Source of the DNA: Schaalia cardiffensis
Lineage (GTDB): Bacteria > Actinomycetota > Actinomycetes > Actinomycetales > Actinomycetaceae
DNA length: 64,000 nucleotides
Reading direction: 5' to 3'
Assembly (NCBI RefSeq): GCF_016405145.1
Contig: NZ_JAEKIA010000002.1
Span: 186,001 to 250,000 of the forward strand
Under the pieces are notes generated by a model, which was given only the letters and a program-made list of their open reading frames with translations, was not told the origin of the DNA and made no database searches. Positions 46,850 to 55,219 of this stretch are shown here, piece by piece. Each line of letters begins with the position of its first letter. Positions within the stretch are counted from its first letter, which is position 1. A program made the translations under genes and the position numbers.

Positions 46850-47668
46850 CTACTCCTCGTCTGAGGCGGCGAATCCTGGCCAATCGAGAATGCGGAGAAG
46901 ACGCTCATGAAGGAGACCATTTGTTGCAAGAGCGTTCCCACCCCAGGGCCCCTCTTCTGCGCGAAGCGAGGTGAAACGTCCACCGGCCTCGGTGACGATC
47001 GGGACGAGAGCCGCCATATCGTAGAGCTCAAGCTCGGGCTCACAGGCGGCATCGACCGCGCCCTCGGCGACGAGCATGTAACTCCAAAAGTCGCCGTACG
47101 CGCGAGTGCGCCAGAACTGAGACTGCATCCTCAAGAACTCCCCGCCGCGCTCGGCGTGGAGCCACGAGTCCAAAGAAGAGTAGGACAGTGAAGCGTCGGA
47201 CAGCTCCGCCACGGAGGAGACACTGAGCTTGCGGCCCTTGAACAGCGAGGTCCCGGCGAAAGAGCCCTGCCCCTTCGCGGCCCACCAGCGGCGCTTCAAT
47301 GCGGGAGCGGAGACGACGCCCATCACGACCTCCCCGTCTTCGACGAGGCCGATCAGGGTCGCCCACACGGGCACTCCGCGCACGAAGTTCTTCGTGCCGT
47401 CGATCGGGTCGATGATCCACTGCCGACTCGCGTGGCCACTCGTTCCACGCTCTTCGCCCACGACACTGTCACGAGAGCGCGTATGCGCCAGCTGGGAGCG
47501 GATCATATCTTCGACGGCGCGATCAGCATCCGTGACAGGGGTGAGATCGGGTTTGGAATCGACAACGAGATCCTGGGCGCCGAAGCGGGCGAGGGTAATG
47601 GCGTCCGCCTGGTCGGCGAGGACATGAGCGAGTCTGAGATCGTCGTTGTAGCGCGCGTCAGTGGTCAT
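46850..47668 (-). CDS. hisN: Histidinol-phosphatase of the inositol-monophosphatase family
   Basis: 272 residues. Metal-binding motifs of the family are present: VVGEERGTSG, WIIDPIDGTKNFVRGVPVWA (DPxDGTxNF) and a C-terminal Asp in CEPELELYDMAALVPIVTEA. The position next to rsgA and aroA is the actinobacterial hisN context, which favours histidinol-phosphatase over inositol monophosphatase. GGAGC lies immediately before the ATG, and TACCTT lies 6 nt upstream of it, so a leaderless start is also possible. A hairpin follows. Confidence 0.87.
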   Translation of the reverse strand: MTTDARYNDDLRLAHVLADQADAITLARFGAQDLVVDSKPDLTPVTDADRAVEDMIRSQLAHTRSRDSVVGEERGTSGHASRQWIIDPIDGTKNFVRGVPVWATLIGLVEDGEVVMGVVSAPALKRRWWAAKGQGSFAGTSLFKGRKLSVSSVAELSDASLSYSSLDSWLHAERGGEFLRMQSQFWRTRAYGDFWSYMLVAEGAVDAACEPELELYDMAALVPIVTEAGGRFTSLRAEEGPWGGNALATNGLLHERLLRILDWPGFAASDEE

Positions 47669-47786
47669 GCTCCAAAGGTATCGCCCCAGCGGGGTAAGTG
47701 GTGCCTTCTACGCTCAGGTGGACGCCCCGGTCCCGGGACAAGAAATCCGTCAGAACAAACAGTAACCTTCGCGAGGACGGACGCCC

Positions 47787-47946
47787 CCGGCCTCGGGAGG
47801 GGAAAGACCACAGAAAACGCAACATCCCGGCCTCGGGAGGTGAAAGACCTCGGGAAATGCAACATCCCGGCCTTGGGAGGTGAAAGCCCTCGGGAAACGC
47901 AACACCCTGTCCCCGAGAGACGACAAGCCCCGAGAAACGAAAAGCC
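47787..47946. repeat. 40-bp tandem repeats between rsgA and hisN
   Basis: Units start at 47787, 47827 and 47867 exactly 40 bp apart (CCGGCCTCGGGAGGTGAAAG core), and a fourth, diverged unit starts near 47907. They fill most of the 332-base gap between the rsgA end and the hisN start. No gene is supported in it. Confidence 0.85.
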
Positions 47947-48000
47947 CCGAGAAGTGAACGGCCCAAACCTTAGGACGCGAAAACACCCCACCCCAAGGGT

Positions 48001-49056
48001 TCAGCGCGCCGCCTTCGAGACCGCCTCCGCAGTTGCGACCGAAGCGAGCAGACGACGCGCCGACTCGGCCATGCTCTTCCTCTTCGCCGAGACCTCCTCC
48101 TCGACCGGCTCAAAAGGCGAATGCCCCTTCGCCCAGGCGTCGATCGCGCACGAGGGCTCCTCACGAGAATGAGAACACAAGGGCAGACAGTACCCGGTGG
48201 CCTCACCGACCTCGGGGAAAACAGAGAGAATATCCTCCACCGACACATGCCCCACGCCAAAGGAACGGACCCCCGGGGTGTCAACGATCCATCCTCCGCC
48301 CGCAAGCTCAAAAGCCTCAGAAGAAGTGGAAGTGTGGCGACCACGCCCGGTGACCTCGTTGACATGGCCGACCGCGCGATTCGCACTGGGAACCAGCGCA
48401 TTGATGAGCGTTGACTTCCCGACCCCCGAATGACCGACCAGGACCGAGAAACGCCCCTCCAACTCGCGGCGCAACTCGTCCACAGAATCCGGGTCATCGG
48501 CGCTTGTCACGATCGTCGTCACATCGAAGGGACGGTAGGCCTCGAGCAGCTCATCAGGCCGGGCGAGATCTGTTTTCGTCAAGCATAAGATCGGCTTCAT
48601 TCCCGCTTCATAGGCCGCAACGAGGCAACGGTCGATCATCCCCGTGCGCGGCGGCGGATCCGCCAGCGCCACAACAATGCACATGAGCTCCGCGTTCGCG
48701 ACAATCGCTTTTTCTCCCTTGAGATCGGGCGCATCTTCAAGGGAACGGCGAAGGACCGTCGAACGCTCTTCAACGGCGACGATCCTCGCGAGAGTGTCGA
48801 CCCGACCCGAAAGATCCCCGGTCACGCGCACACGATCACCCATGATGACCGAGCCGCGTTTGAGTTCCTTCGCGCGAACCGCCTGGACCTCGATCCCCTG
48901 GTCTTTGAGGCGTACCCGATAGCGGCCCCGGTCAATCGCGATCACCTGCCCGATCGGTGCTTTCGAACGGTCGGGGCGCACTTTCGTCCTCGGACGCGAG
49001 GACTTGCCGGCGCGCACGCGGACGCGGGGATCATCGGTACCGGTGTCGCGTCTCAT
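48001..49056 (-). CDS. rsgA: Ribosome small-subunit GTPase RsgA
   Basis: 351 residues. An OB-like N-terminal part precedes the circularly permuted GTPase, with LTKTDLARPDEL (G4-like), the P-loop GHSGVGKSTLINALV and DTPGVRSFG. The C-terminal zinc site is CLPLCSHSREEPSC. It helps late maturation of the 30S subunit. The ATG at 49056 overlaps the aroA TGA, so it is translationally coupled to aroA, as in other actinobacteria. A longer in-frame start at 49092 lies inside aroA and is not needed. Confidence 0.93.
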   Translation of the reverse strand: MRRDTGTDDPRVRVRAGKSSRPRTKVRPDRSKAPIGQVIAIDRGRYRVRLKDQGIEVQAVRAKELKRGSVIMGDRVRVTGDLSGRVDTLARIVAVEERSTVLRRSLEDAPDLKGEKAIVANAELMCIVVALADPPPRTGMIDRCLVAAYEAGMKPILCLTKTDLARPDELLEAYRPFDVTTIVTSADDPDSVDELRRELEGRFSVLVGHSGVGKSTLINALVPSANRAVGHVNEVTGRGRHTSTSSEAFELAGGGWIVDTPGVRSFGVGHVSVEDILSVFPEVGEATGYCLPLCSHSREEPSCAIDAWAKGHSPFEPVEEEVSAKRKSMAESARRLLASVATAEAVSKAAR

Positions 49057-50480
49057 GAGCGTTCTCCTGAAGTGCCCAGCAGCTCCTCCCACATTCGGGC
49101 GAAACCGGGAATCGTTTTCGAGGTTGAAGCGATATCGTCGAGGGTCGTGCCGGGAGCTTTCAAACCGATGATCGCCGCGAAGGTCGCCATCCGATGATCG
49201 CCGTAGGCTCTGCGCAGCCCCGGAATCAGGGGAGCGGGAATGATCTCCAGGCCATCTGCGAGTTCCTCAACCTCGCAGCCGGCCTCGCGAAGCTCGTGCG
49301 CGAGCGCGGCGAGACGATCAGTCTCATGGCCCCGAAGATGCGCGATTCCACGGATCGACGAGGGTGAACTCGCACAGGCCGCGAGGGCGGCGAGGGTCGG
49401 TGCGAGCTCCCCAATCTGCGACATATCAATGTCGATTCCCCGGATACGCCCTCCGTCGGGTCCGGTGACGACCAGATCCGAGCCTTCGCGTTCGACGAGC
49501 CCTCCCATGTCGGTAAGGATCTGCCTCCACGCGTCGCCCGCCTGCTTCGTGCGTTCTGGCCAATCCTGGACTCTCACCCTCCCCCCGCAGATCATCGCTG
49601 CCGCGAGGAAAGGACCGGCATTGGACAGGTCCGGCTCGACTGAGAGTTCTTGAGGACGAGGGGCACCCGGAAGAACGCGCCATGAAAGGGGCTCGCCCCC
49701 GTCCTCGTTGATCTGTTCAACTACACAGCCGCAGCGGCGCAGGGCCTCGCAGGTCATCTCGACGTGGGGAAGAGAAACGACGCGGCCCGGCGCTTCAACG
49801 ATGAGGGGAGCGACGAGCAGGGGGGCGAGTAAGAGCATCGCTGAGAGGAATTGTGAAGAGGCGGAAGCATCGACGCGGAGCACACCATCGGCGGGCGCGC
49901 GCAGCGGACCAGTCACAGTGAAGGGGAGGAAGCCGGGTTCGCCCTCGAATTCGATCTGCGCGCCCAAGTGGGAGAGGGTATCGAGGAGTGGGGCGAGCGG
50001 GCGTCGACGAGCAGCGGGGTCGCCATCGAAACGGACCGGCGTGTGGAAGAGCGCTGCGAGCGGCGGCAGGAAACGCATGACCGTGCCCGCAAGCCCGCAC
50101 TCGATAGCCACGCGAGCTTCACCAAGACAGGCGTGCAGATCCAGAGGGTGAACGAGGATCGCCCCCTCCTCTTCGCTCTCGAAGTGTGCTCCCAGAGTCT
50201 CCAAGGCGCTGGCGAGCAGACGGGTGTCGCGCGAGTCCAAGACCCCGCGAAGACGCGAGGGGCCAGAAGCGACTGCAGCGAGGTAGAGGAAGCGGGCGCT
50301 TTGCGACTTCGAACCGGGAAGCCTCACACACGCATTCAGGGGCCCCGAAGCGGAAGGCGCCAACCAGGGGGAGACGGGGGAAGACTCTGAGCAGGGTGAT
50401 GCTTCTGGGGCCCCGATGGACGAGGACGAAACCGTGGGATCGACAGGGGAATCGGGGGCCTTAGACGTGGAGGAACTCAC
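49053..50480 (-). CDS. aroA: 3-phosphoshikimate 1-carboxyvinyltransferase (EPSP synthase)
   Basis: 475 residues. Substrate-binding motifs are present: VRLPGSKSQSARFLYLAAVA, LCGGR-like MICGGRVRV, and DHRMATFAAIIGL near the C-terminus. It makes EPSP in the shikimate pathway. A Ser/Pro-rich head of about 45 residues precedes the enzyme. GTG at 50480 is chosen: it has GAGG about 10 nt upstream and starts 16 nt after the doxX stop. A GTG at 50561 would overlap doxX and has no ribosome site. The order doxX-aroA-rsgA indicates an operon. Confidence 0.9.
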   Translation of the reverse strand: MSSSTSKAPDSPVDPTVSSSSIGAPEASPCSESSPVSPWLAPSASGPLNACVRLPGSKSQSARFLYLAAVASGPSRLRGVLDSRDTRLLASALETLGAHFESEEEGAILVHPLDLHACLGEARVAIECGLAGTVMRFLPPLAALFHTPVRFDGDPAARRRPLAPLLDTLSHLGAQIEFEGEPGFLPFTVTGPLRAPADGVLRVDASASSQFLSAMLLLAPLLVAPLIVEAPGRVVSLPHVEMTCEALRRCGCVVEQINEDGGEPLSWRVLPGAPRPQELSVEPDLSNAGPFLAAAMICGGRVRVQDWPERTKQAGDAWRQILTDMGGLVEREGSDLVVTGPDGGRIRGIDIDMSQIGELAPTLAALAACASSPSSIRGIAHLRGHETDRLAALAHELREAGCEVEELADGLEIIPAPLIPGLRRAYGDHRMATFAAIIGLKAPGTTLDDIASTSKTIPGFARMWEELLGTSGERS

Positions 50481-50496
50481 AGGCGAGGGGCCTCGC

Positions 50497-51012
50497 TCAG
50501 GAGTGAGTGTGTGACTGGGTGAGGCTCTGGCGTCCGGCGGCGCGCGCCTCGAGGAGCGCACGGCGTTGTTTTCGAGAATTCGAGCGCCTCCACGCCGCAG
50601 AGGGCCGACCCACGCGATCCGTTGAGGCGATCGCCAAAGCGCCGACGAGTGCCAAACGCTTATTGAGCTCTTTCATCGTCTCGAAGCGCTCCTCCTTCGA
50701 CTCCGCGTCCCACACGGGCGCATTCACGAAGGCCATTGGCGCTGCGAGTCCGGCGAGAATGGCCGCTGAGGTGCGTGGAGCCTTTCCGAGGGCGAAAGCC
50801 GTACCCGCACCGATCATCACCACGCCCAAAACGCGAGTCGTCACACGCAGGTCCTCATCATCAATGGTGAGACCCGGAGTGAGTTTCTCAACGAGGGGCA
50901 CGACGGCGTGCGCCCGGTCCACGTGCTCCGAGGGGGAGCGCAGTGCTGAGAACCCATCGACGAGGAAGGGTGCGGCGAGCAGAGGGCGGGCTACGAGACG
51001 CAGGAGGTTCAT
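50497..51012 (-). CDS. DoxX family membrane protein
   Basis: 171 residues. LLRLVARPLLAAPFLVDGFS begins the family. Four membrane helices follow, including TRVLGVVMIGAGTAFALGKA. The tail is basic. DoxX proteins are small membrane proteins linked to redox stress in some actinobacteria, consistent with the divergent sigH-rsrA next door (inference). ATG at 51012 has a weak GGAAG; ATG at 51021 is an alternative. Longer frames reaching 51426 run into the sigH gene. Confidence 0.8.
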   Translation of the reverse strand: MNLLRLVARPLLAAPFLVDGFSALRSPSEHVDRAHAVVPLVEKLTPGLTIDDEDLRVTTRVLGVVMIGAGTAFALGKAPRTSAAILAGLAAPMAFVNAPVWDAESKEERFETMKELNKRLALVGALAIASTDRVGRPSAAWRRSNSRKQRRALLEARAAGRQSLTQSHTHS

Positions 51013-51068
51013 GTCTTCCATTGTCGACCAGAGCCGGGTGTTTCGTCGACCACATCTGACAGATCCTC

Positions 51069-51094
51069 GGAATAGGGTTGGGCGTTTGGCCGTT
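51069..51094 (+). promoter_or_regulatory. SigH/SigR-type promoter upstream of sigH
   Basis: GGAAT (51069-51073), exactly 18 nt, then GTT (51092-51094) matches the known -35/-10 consensus GGAAT-N18-GTT of SigR/SigH regulons. It lies about 210 nt upstream of the sigH start, suggesting autoregulation with a long leader. Confidence 0.6.
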
Positions 51095-51305
51095 GAAGTT
51101 TCCATGAGCGCATCCCCCCTCCCCTGCGAGCGAGAGCGTGGGTTTATGTGCTCTTCAGACGCGGATGCGGTGAAGGGACGCAGGGGAGTGGGACGCTCTT
51201 CGGGTGTGGATATAGCGCTCAGAAGCGCCAGAGCCAAGTGGAGAGGACTCGCTTTCGGCGTGCAGGCGAGCGCGCGGATCACAGGTCCGACTACCCTGGG
51301 AGCCG

Positions 51306-51956
51306 ATGACTTCCCTACCGACGACCACAGCGAGCGCGGACACGAGCGCGCAGCACTCGGAGCACAGTGCGCCAGAAGCGGACTCCTCGTCCGCCGAACT
51401 CGATGCCCGATTTGCCGCCGAAGCACTGCCCCTCGCCTCCAGGCTTTTCGGTGCGGCTCTCGGAATGACCCGGAACCGGGCCGACGCAGAAGACCTTGTT
51501 CAAGAGACCTATCTCAAAGCCTATTCGAGGTTTCACCAGTACGAGCCGGGCACGAATATCACCGCTTGGCTCTACAGGATTCTTACGAACACTTACATCT
51601 CCCACTACCGCAAGGCGAAGCGTTCACCCGCCAGGGCCTCAACGGAAGGAGTGGAGGATTGGCAGCTCGCCGAAGCAGCCTCCCACGACCCGATCGGCTT
51701 GAAGTCTGCCGAGGTCGAGGCTCTTGCGCAAATGCCTTCCGAAGCGGTGAAAGAAGCACTCGATGCCCTCTCCGAGGAACAGCGCATGGTCGTCGTCCTC
51801 GCCGATGTGGATTCGCTGAGCTACAAGGAGATCGCGGCGACTCTGGGAATCCCGATCGGCACCGTTATGTCCCGTCTACACCGAGGGCGGGCCGCCTTGC
51901 GCCGCTCTTTAGCGCATGTGGCGGCCGAGTATGGGATCGGAGGGCACAATGAGTGA
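51306..51956 (+). CDS. sigH: ECF sigma factor SigH/SigR-like (oxidative and heat stress)
   Basis: 216 residues. A Thr/Ser/Ala-rich head of about 30 residues is followed by region 2 ([20 protein letters not shown], then [20 protein letters not shown]) and region 4 ([20 protein letters not shown], then [12 protein letters not shown]). The partner anti-sigma with the zinc motif overlaps its end by 8 nt, the classical SigR-RsrA arrangement. It responds to thiol stress in Streptomyces and mycobacteria. GGGAG is close to the ATG. A SigH-type promoter lies about 210 nt upstream. Confidence 0.92.
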   Translation: MTSLPTTTASADTSAQHSEHSAPEADSSSAELDARFAAEALPLASRLFGAALGMTRNRADAEDLVQETYLKAYSRFHQYEPGTNITAWLYRILTNTYISHYRKAKRSPARASTEGVEDWQLAEAASHDPIGLKSAEVEALAQMPSEAVKEALDALSEEQRMVVVLADVDSLSYKEIAATLGIPIGTVMSRLHRGRAALRRSLAHVAAEYGIGGHNE

Positions 51957-52308
51957 ACGCATGATCGACAGCATGGACGAGGACGGGCGTGCCTTGCGTC
52001 AGGCGGCTGATGCTCCTGAACGCAGTTGTGAAGAAGTCGAAGCGGTGCTTTTCGCTCTCATCGATTGCGAGGAATGCGAACAGCTGCGGGTCTCGATTGA
52101 CTCTGGTGAACTCGAGGGGCCGGATGCGGCTGAACGTCTCGTGCTCCTCGCCCACGCGACCGGATGCGAGCACTGTGCTGATGCTCTTGCCGCTGAACGT
52201 CACCTGCGCGTCTACCTGCGTTCCTGTTTCGAATCGGATGCGCCTGACGGTCTTGAAACGAGGATCGCCACGGCATTGCACCTCTCGATCGATTCCTTCA
52301 CACGCTGA
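51949..52308 (+). CDS. rsrA: Zinc-binding redox anti-sigma factor (RsrA/RshA-like)
   Basis: 119 residues. The ZAS motif [12 protein letters not shown] (H-x3-C-x2-C), with further cysteines in [11 protein letters not shown] and one Cys late in the protein, marks a redox-sensitive zinc anti-sigma that releases its sigma factor on disulfide stress. The ATG at 51949 has GGAGGG 5 nt upstream and overlaps sigH by 8 nt. A frame from 51916 lies inside sigH and is not used. Next comes bL37. Confidence 0.92.
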   Translation: MSERMIDSMDEDGRALRQAADAPERSCEEVEAVLFALIDCEECEQLRVSIDSGELEGPDAAERLVLLAHATGCEHCADALAAERHLRVYLRSCFESDAPDGLETRIATALHLSIDSFTR

Positions 52309-52440
52309 ACACGCCGCCTAAGTCACAGCCCTGATGGGGCGCGTACGTGAGGCCCGTCTCCGTGGTGCTCGTGGTGTTGGCCTCGAGGCGTGATCTGTGC
52401 GAAACTAGCCCAGTTCACTGAGAGCAATGAGGAGATCCAC

Positions 52441-52515
52441 ATGTCGAAGAGGGGCCGCAAGCGTCGCGATCGTCGCAAGGGTGGCGCGAACCACGGCAAG
52501 CGTCCGAACGCCTGA
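52441..52515 (+). CDS. Ribosomal protein bL37 (24 aa)
   Basis: 24 residues, highly basic: MSKRGRKRRDRRKGG then ANHGKRPNA. This matches the very small actinobacterial 50S protein bL37, which in mycobacteria is encoded next to the sigH locus. TGAGGAG (52428-52434) lies 6 nt before the ATG. A good terminator follows 22 nt after the stop, so it may have its own transcript or end the sigH-rsrA one. Automatic gene finders easily miss a gene this short. Confidence 0.88.
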   Translation: MSKRGRKRRDRRKGGANHGKRPNA

Positions 52516-52535
52516 GCCGAGAAGATTCGCGTAAG

Positions 52536-52562
52536 ACCCGGTGACTTTTGTCGCCGGGTTTT
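52536..52562 (+). terminator. Terminator after bL37
   Basis: CCCGGTGAC (52537-52545), loop TTTT, GTCGCCGGG (52550-52558, one G:T pair), then TTTT: a textbook intrinsic terminator. An extra A-T pair (52536/52559) extends the stem. Confidence 0.85.
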
Positions 52563-52746
52563 CGCATATTCGGAAAAAGCCTCCGCAAGCGCCGGATTTT
52601 CTCCCCGCCGAGGCGAGTTTTCGCGGGGGAGCAGGGGTGTCACACGAGCCGACTTGTGGCGTATCGCCGCCTTTTCACCGCTCCGGGGAAGCGTCCGCAA
52701 GAGCCGGGCAAGTCGCGCTTGGAAAAGCGAGCATGGGTGAAGAAGA

Positions 52747-53439
52747 TCAGTGTCCTTGAGCGAGGACCGAATCGAGGTCGGCGACCCCGGTGCGCAGCGC
52801 GTACAAGACGAGCTGGACGCGGTCTCGAGCCCCCGTTTTCACAAGCAGATGCGAGACATGCGTCTTGATCGTCGGCATGGACACCCACAATCGGTCGCAC
52901 ATCTCCTGGTTCGTCAGCCCCTGCGCGATGAGGGCGAGGACCTCCACTTCCCTTTCGGTCAACTCAGCTGAGATGGGCTCGCTCGGGGCACGCTCCCTTG
53001 AAGTCCGGCTCGGGGCCGTGGTTTCGCGCATCGCGCGGATCAGACGGCGCGTCGGTCCAGGGGAGATCACCGAGTCTCCGGAGGCGAGCGTGCGGATCGC
53101 GTCAATGAGGCTCTGCGGAGGGGTGTTCTTCAAAAGGAAACCCGAAGCTCCCGCCTCAATGGCGCCAAGGACATAGCCCTCGGTGTCGAAGGTCGTGAGG
53201 ATGACGATCCTGCCGGACAGCCCCCGGGAGACGAAGCGCCGCGTCGCCTCCAGACCATCGCAGAGGGGCATTTGCACGTCGAGGAGGAGAACATCGACGG
53301 AGGAGCGGGCCGCCAAGTCCAGAGCCTCTTTCCCATTCCCGGCCCGCCAGGAAACCTCCATGTCCTCTTGCGCGTCCAGGAGCATCGCAAGTCCCGCTAA
53401 GAACAAGGGCTCATCGTCGGCCATCCCGATGCGGATCAT
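52747..53439 (-). CDS. NarL/LuxR-family response regulator
   Basis: 230 residues. The receiver has RIGMADDEPLF, VDVLLLDVQMPLCDGLE with the phospho-Asp, and FLLKNTPPQSLIDAI with the conserved Lys. A LuxR HTH ends the protein (LTEREVEVLALIAQGLTNQE then MCDRLWVSMPTIKTHVSHLL). ATG at 53439 has AAAGGAGAAG and overlaps the stop of the upstream kinase. Nineteen more open codons upstream are not used. It is probably activated by the kinase at 53436-54815; targets are unknown. Confidence 0.93.
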   Translation of the reverse strand: MIRIGMADDEPLFLAGLAMLLDAQEDMEVSWRAGNGKEALDLAARSSVDVLLLDVQMPLCDGLEATRRFVSRGLSGRIVILTTFDTEGYVLGAIEAGASGFLLKNTPPQSLIDAIRTLASGDSVISPGPTRRLIRAMRETTAPSRTSRERAPSEPISAELTEREVEVLALIAQGLTNQEMCDRLWVSMPTIKTHVSHLLVKTGARDRVQLVLYALRTGVADLDSVLAQGH

Positions 53440-54815
53440 TTCTTCTCCTTTCCGCTGCCCGGGCCTTCGGCGGGCAAGTGGGCACGCACGAGCCAACGCC
53501 CATCACTTCTCGGAGCGGCGTGGAAGGTACCGCCAAGGGCTTCGGCGCGCTCACGCATCGTCGTCAATCCCGTCCCGACCCGGGGCCCGTCCCCTGCCTT
53601 GGAGCCGTCCTGAGGAGCGTGAGAGCCGTCCTGAGGAGCGTGAGAGCCGTCCTGAGGAGCGTGAGAGCCGTCTTGAGGGGCGCAGGCTTTCTGCGCAGAG
53701 CACACCGACACATCGACACCCTCGGCCCGCACCTTCATATCGACGAGGACGGGGCCAGCGCCATGACGCATAGCATTGGATAAGGCCTCGTGCACGATCC
53801 CCGAGCACGCCGCATCCACTGAGGCCGGGACAGAAGAATCCGCCTCAAGGGTCAAACGGATGTCGAGTTGGGCAGCACGAACCCGCTCGAGGAGGCCGAT
53901 GAGCCCTGCAAGTCCTGTGCGCGTCTCAGGTGCTAAGGGGGCTCTCCCTGAAGAACACTCGCCTGCGAGAAGAGGGACGCCAGGACCCTCAATCCCAACC
54001 GAAGAGTCCACCTGTTCGGACTCCTCCTCCCTTAAGACATCAACGAGACGTCTGAGGTCATCAATGCCGACCCGGCTCAACTCCCCGATCGTGGCGAGGG
54101 CCTCCTCGGCCCGAGTCGGGTCGGCGGCGAGCATCGCCCGGGCCCCTTCGGCCTGCATTCCAATGACCGCCAGGGAATGCCCGAGGAGATCGTGGACATC
54201 ACGAGCGATCCTTTGACGCTCCTCAACGACGGCCAGACGCCTGCGATCCTCCGCATGGGCCGCGAGCTCTTCGGCTCGGGCGATCGCCTGCTCCACCCGG
54301 TCGCGTCTCCTGCGCCGGTTGAGCCCCCACAAGTAGGCCACCCCGATGAGGGACCAGGCGGCGATGAGGACGAAGAACAGGCGCGTGAACAGCGCAATCT
54401 CCTCATTGAACAGGGGGGAGACCCTTAACGCCGTCGCAGCCGATCCGAGGGCCAGGACTGCGAGCAGCCCCCACGACCAGGGGCGGGCGATTCTCGACCC
54501 GATCGTCTCAGCCGCCACGAGGCAGAGCACGATGGAGAGCACAGAGAGGGAGTCGAAAACGAGCAGATGGAGGGCGAGCATCCCCTCAATGAGGATCACA
54601 GAAAGTAAGGAGTGGCGCGTTCGCACCGCTACTGCCGCGCAGCACACCAGGGTGAAGACCCCGAAGAGAGGAAGCTCAGCCTCGGGGCCGAGGGCTTCGC
54701 CGACACTGGAGAGCGGGGGCGTGAAAGCATGCAGATTCGTGGCAGTGACGAGGCCGAGGAGGCCTGCGCTCACAAGATCGGCGCCGCGAAAGGAGGGGAG
54801 TCGGGGCTGTGGCAC
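53436..54815 (-). CDS. NarL-type sensor histidine kinase with repeat in its ATP-binding domain
   Basis: 459 residues. Four to five membrane helices lie in the first 150 residues (DLVSAGLLGLVTATNLHAFT). The HisKA_3 H-box is RQRIARDVHDLLGHSLAVIG, and the N-box is IVHEALSNAMRHG. Four heptapeptides of type APQDGSH then occur where the Asp-x-Gly box and ATP lid are expected, followed by GTGLTTMRERAEALGG. The usual NDGxG is not recognisable before the repeats, so nucleotide binding may be altered. It is coupled to its response regulator (ATGA overlap). GTG start; ribosome site weak. Confidence 0.88.
   Translation of the reverse strand: MPQPRLPSFRGADLVSAGLLGLVTATNLHAFTPPLSSVGEALGPEAELPLFGVFTLVCCAAVAVRTRHSLLSVILIEGMLALHLLVFDSLSVLSIVLCLVAAETIGSRIARPWSWGLLAVLALGSAATALRVSPLFNEEIALFTRLFFVLIAAWSLIGVAYLWGLNRRRRRDRVEQAIARAEELAAHAEDRRRLAVVEERQRIARDVHDLLGHSLAVIGMQAEGARAMLAADPTRAEEALATIGELSRVGIDDLRRLVDVLREEESEQVDSSVGIEGPGVPLLAGECSSGRAPLAPETRTGLAGLIGLLERVRAAQLDIRLTLEADSSVPASVDAACSGIVHEALSNAMRHGAGPVLVDMKVRAEGVDVSVCSAQKACAPQDGSHAPQDGSHAPQDGSHAPQDGSKAGDGPRVGTGLTTMRERAEALGGTFHAAPRSDGRWLVRAHLPAEGPGSGKEKK
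53602..53685 (-). repeat. In-frame 21-bp minisatellite in sensor kinase
   Basis: Four 21-bp units (53602, 53623, 53644, 53665). The first three are identical (plus-strand GAGCCGTCCTGAGGAGCGTG + A); the fourth is diverged. They encode the heptapeptide APQDGSH and relatives. Confidence 0.94.
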
Positions 54816-55219
54816 GCCCCCACGTTAGTCGTTGGCCCTTCCTCGTCTCATCATCCTCTGGTATGAGGAATCCTGGCAGCTCGCTTACCACCCCCCAGAC
54901 TCCCCATTATCCCCAGGACTGAGCAAGCCTGAGGAATAGCAGGACAAGATCAGAGTGCCATTCGATGACAGCGCTGGGCGATGGGGCGTGGAAGTCACGC
55001 ATGAACGAACACTGCGCAGGATCGGCGCTCCCCTTCCCACCTTCGCTACCTCTCCCGCTTGTGGCTGTGCGGGAGCGATCCTGAGGTGTTGCACTGTGAG
55101 TACTGCGGTTCGAGGATCGTTCCCGTCTTTTTCGGCACAGCGGTGTCCGCCCTCGTGCACTGGGGCAGTCCCTTGCTTCTTGGAAGAGCCCACACACAAT
55201 GAGGAGAGGAGAACGAGGG
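54816..55219. other. Intergenic gap with a possible short zinc-ribbon remnant
   Basis: No confident gene. A plus-strand frame from TTG 55059 to the stop at 55202 (47 codons) contains LCGSDPEVLHCEYCGSRIVP, with one Cys pair and an extra Cys, but has no ribosome site. It could be a remnant. A 7-bp stem CTCCCGC/GCGGGAG occurs near 55051-55076. Confidence 0.25.

Noticed and set aside
50507-51952. A 481-codon plus-strand frame opposite doxX and running into sigH
   Set aside because: Composition is Arg/Ser-rich with no domain. The sigH and doxX frames have clear motifs and explain the same bases.
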